DNA from: Oscillospiraceae bacterium
GTDB taxonomy: Bacteria > Bacillota > Clostridia > Oscillospirales > Acutalibacteraceae
Reading direction: 5' to 3'
Length of the DNA: 7,641 nucleotides
NCBI GenBank assembly: GCA_003499325.1
Contig: DNIP01000024.1
Location: forward strand, 1,210 to 8,850
Shown: one piece after another, positions 7,201-7,641 of the stretch
Layout of the letters: the number at the start of each line of letters is the position of its first letter
Numbering within the stretch: the stretch's first letter is position 1
Position numbers and translations under genes: made by a program
The notes under the pieces: generated by a model
What the model saw: only the letters and a program-made list of their open reading frames with translations
What the model was told of the DNA's origin: nothing
The model's database searches: none

Positions 7201-7470
7201 GGCTGGCCGGGTCTGCAGCTGTCCAATCCCGATGAAAACGGCTGGTATGATGTGACCTTCCCGATCCCCGGCGGCTTGAACTACTATTTCATCATCAGCA
7301 ATAACGGCAATCCGCAGACCAAGGACTACGGTGTAGTCGACGGTCAGAACGTCGGTATCTCCTATGACGATTATCCCGAGATCTGGGTCGTTATTCAAGA
7401 TGATCTGGTTGGCAAGAACAACGGCGATTGGTGTAAGTATTACAACTACAACCCCGATCTTGAAAACTGA
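4297..7470 (+). CDS. pulA: Secreted dockerin-bearing type I pullulanase (amylosome component)
   Basis: This is a debranching enzyme for alpha-1,6 branch points of starch, 1057 residues long. AAGGAGG (4283-4289) lies seven bases before the ATG. Domains in order are a signal peptide (about 1-32), CBM48 (about 50-150), GH13 catalytic domain (about 185-600), C-terminal beta domain, a MucBP-like module (about 718-792), a type I dockerin (about 801-858), a second MucBP-like module (about 863-928) and a CBM26-like starch-binding domain (about 935-1047) rich in Trp and Tyr. Active-site features are FNWGYDP at 263-269, DVVYNH at 310-315, nucleophile D380, acid/base E409 and stabiliser D506. Both dockerin calcium loops look intact. 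There is no membrane anchor, so attachment should be through a cohesin on a scaffold encoded elsewhere. The gene is a tandem paralogue of the anchored pullulanase upstream, sharing long near-identical blocks around region I. R. bromii is known to assemble amylases and pullulanases this way. The internal dockerin position is unusual. Confidence 0.97.
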   Translation: MKKTRRIISLLLCVMLVVSMVSVAMVSTSAAAANPYSEAAMALDAEYAYDGELGALYTPESTTFRVWAPLATEVKLNRYATGSDDEEGAQDLGTVEMEKLMDGEKWTGVWTTTVDGDIVNTYYTYSITNPNHIYKSTATKTVETQDVYSYAVGVNGDRSMVVDLKNTDPEGWDSDNHVFTDEQTDAIIWEVHVKDFSYAPNSGVSDANRGKFLGFTETGTTLDNEGVISTGIDYLKSLGVTHVQINPMYDFATIDESGDPTQFNWGYDPKNYGVPEGSYSSNPYDGNVRINECKQMIKALHEAGIGVIMDVVYNHTYSVDSCFTAAVPEYYYRMAADGGYSQQSGCGNDTASERAMYRKYMREMLKYWTEEYHIDGYRFDLMGVHDGETMNMVRADMDEIDPRIVMYGEGWAGDTVYDPTTCAGTETFMTTQGNSTKLSTRIGFFNDQIRDAIKGNVFHKEEGGFVQNVKTAAPGINFGIRANTVGKARWHAVTPEQCLTYASCHDNYTLYDKLAYVDQAGTIANYRQRFADVVKQNKLTGAIISSSQGMDFLLAGEEMGRSKDGDENSYKSAATLNMIDWSLLKTNADIVSYYRGLFELRKAFSPFTASVTEADGGNYKYNFDTSSTGSVNPIAYTIDNQTEGEWSKIAVIYNGTNVEKNYRFTKATSGVTDDSEWVIVANDQVAGVQSLGEVKGRTFTVPAYSALIAVDKASFEECAISSDFSTLTINSVHEKTGEVLSTNTLIGKPGEGYSVEPDGSIPMEYELNSVEGSTTGTFTAEPQTVTFKYVDYVPERFRAPQGDVNGDGVVSLLDATVLQRYLVGMKELSDDQIRCGDYDQNGITDITDVTLLQRYLANLIAPTYTVTTRYIGRQDDGTVKSLATAKVEKYRYGQEYTTSPQTIAYYKLDEMPANASGIVNKKITVNYWYSYSVASPKMHVKHSGDQTWAPNLWAWAYDGSGQAINCYDGWPGLQLSNPDENGWYDVTFPIPGGLNYYFIISNNGNPQTKDYGVVDGQNVGISYDDYPEIWVVIQDDLVGKNNGDWCKYYNYNPDLEN
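6697..6870 (+). other. Type I dockerin coding segment within the second pullulanase
   Basis: Residues 801-858 hold two F-hand repeats. Loop 1 has D803, N805, D807, S811 and D814. Loop 2 has D837, D839, N841, D845 and D848. Each is followed by a near-identical helix motif (VLQRYLVG and LLQRYLAN). Dockerins bind cohesins in a calcium-dependent way. The usual recognition positions 10-11 differ between the halves: Leu-Leu in the first, Ile-Thr in the second. Confidence 0.95.
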
Positions 7471-7482
7471 TAACAAATGATC

Positions 7483-7508
7483 AGAGCCCATCCGCGAGGA
7501 TGGGCTCT
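7483..7508 (+). terminator. Strong hairpin after the second pullulanase, probable 3' end
   Basis: A perfect 11-bp GC-rich stem (7483-7493 with 7498-7508) closes a GCGA (GNRA-type) tetraloop 12 bases after the stop codon. No T tract follows, so it is either an atypical terminator or a 3' stabilising hairpin. Confidence 0.6.
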
Positions 7509-7546
7509 CAGCTTGTCGAAAAAGTATAGAATAAATAATTAGTAGC

Positions 7547-7641
7547 CGATTTCCAAGGCTCCTTTTGGGAAAAGGAGCTGTCACCGAACGGTGACTGAGG
7601 AATTGTATCAATTGATCGACCGAAGGGAGAAACCCTGATTT
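7547..7641. repeat. Multi-hairpin intergenic repeat element, cut by the window edge
   Basis: Several hairpins follow in a row. One is a perfect 9-bp stem (7558-7566 with 7570-7578, loop GGG). The next is a 6-bp stem (7580-7585 with 7590-7595, loop GAAC). Then come the palindrome AATTG-TAT-CAATT (7601-7613) and a short GGG/CCC hairpin in GGGAGAAACCC (7625-7635). There is no coding frame with a ribosome binding site. The layout resembles short non-coding dispersed repeats that I recall from gut Clostridia such as Faecalibacterium relatives. That identification is from memory and is not checked; the right boundary is outside the window. Confidence 0.5.

Noticed and set aside
1..7641. CRISPR array, tRNA, rRNA or transposase
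   Set aside because: No regularly spaced direct repeats, cloverleaf folds, rRNA segments or transposase motifs were seen on either strand.

Overview
The window looks like chromosomal DNA from an anaerobic, spore-forming gut Firmicute of the Ruminococcaceae/Oscillospirales type, related in lifestyle to the starch degrader Ruminococcus bromii. The reasons are strong AGGAGG-type ribosome binding sites, a TTG start, a type I dockerin inside a starch-debranching enzyme (the hallmark of a starch-degrading 'amylosome'), MucBP-like surface modules, a SpoVM-like sporulation peptide, and a hairpin-rich repeat of a kind common in gut Clostridia. Base composition is moderately GC-rich in the genes and AT-rich between them. 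The exact species cannot be read from the sequence.

Left part (1-602). Two promoters lie back to back and overlap at 76-108. A sigma-A-like promoter fires leftward into a structured transcript that leaves the window. A sigma-E-like (mother-cell sporulation) promoter fires rightward into a two-gene operon that ends at a clear intrinsic terminator (429-451). Its genes are a 45-residue membrane peptide (157-294) and a 30-residue SpoVM homologue (324-416). A palindrome-rich non-coding stretch follows (471-509).

Middle (603-1254). A small double-LysM protein is encoded on the minus strand (603-914) and has a hairpin just after its stop. A gene-free stretch of about 340 bases then holds a terminator-like hairpin (1001-1038), a sigma-A-like promoter (1121-1150) and an AT-rich palindrome (1172-1194) in the leader of the first large gene.

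Right part (1255-7470). Two tandem, clearly related type I pullulanases (CBM48 + GH13 catalytic domain) lie on the plus strand, 93 bases apart. The first has three MucBP-like modules and a C-terminal membrane anchor, so it should stay on the cell surface. The second is secreted and carries an internal dockerin plus a C-terminal CBM26-like starch-binding domain, so it should plug into a cohesin scaffold. Together they suggest a division of labour: one debranching enzyme built into an extracellular amylosome and one fixed at the membrane, both cutting alpha-1,6 branch points of starch. A strong hairpin follows the second gene, and the window ends in a multi-hairpin repeat (about 7547-7641).

The most notable items are the SpoVM operon with its unknown small membrane partner and overlapping divergent promoters, and the anchored/dockerin pullulanase pair.
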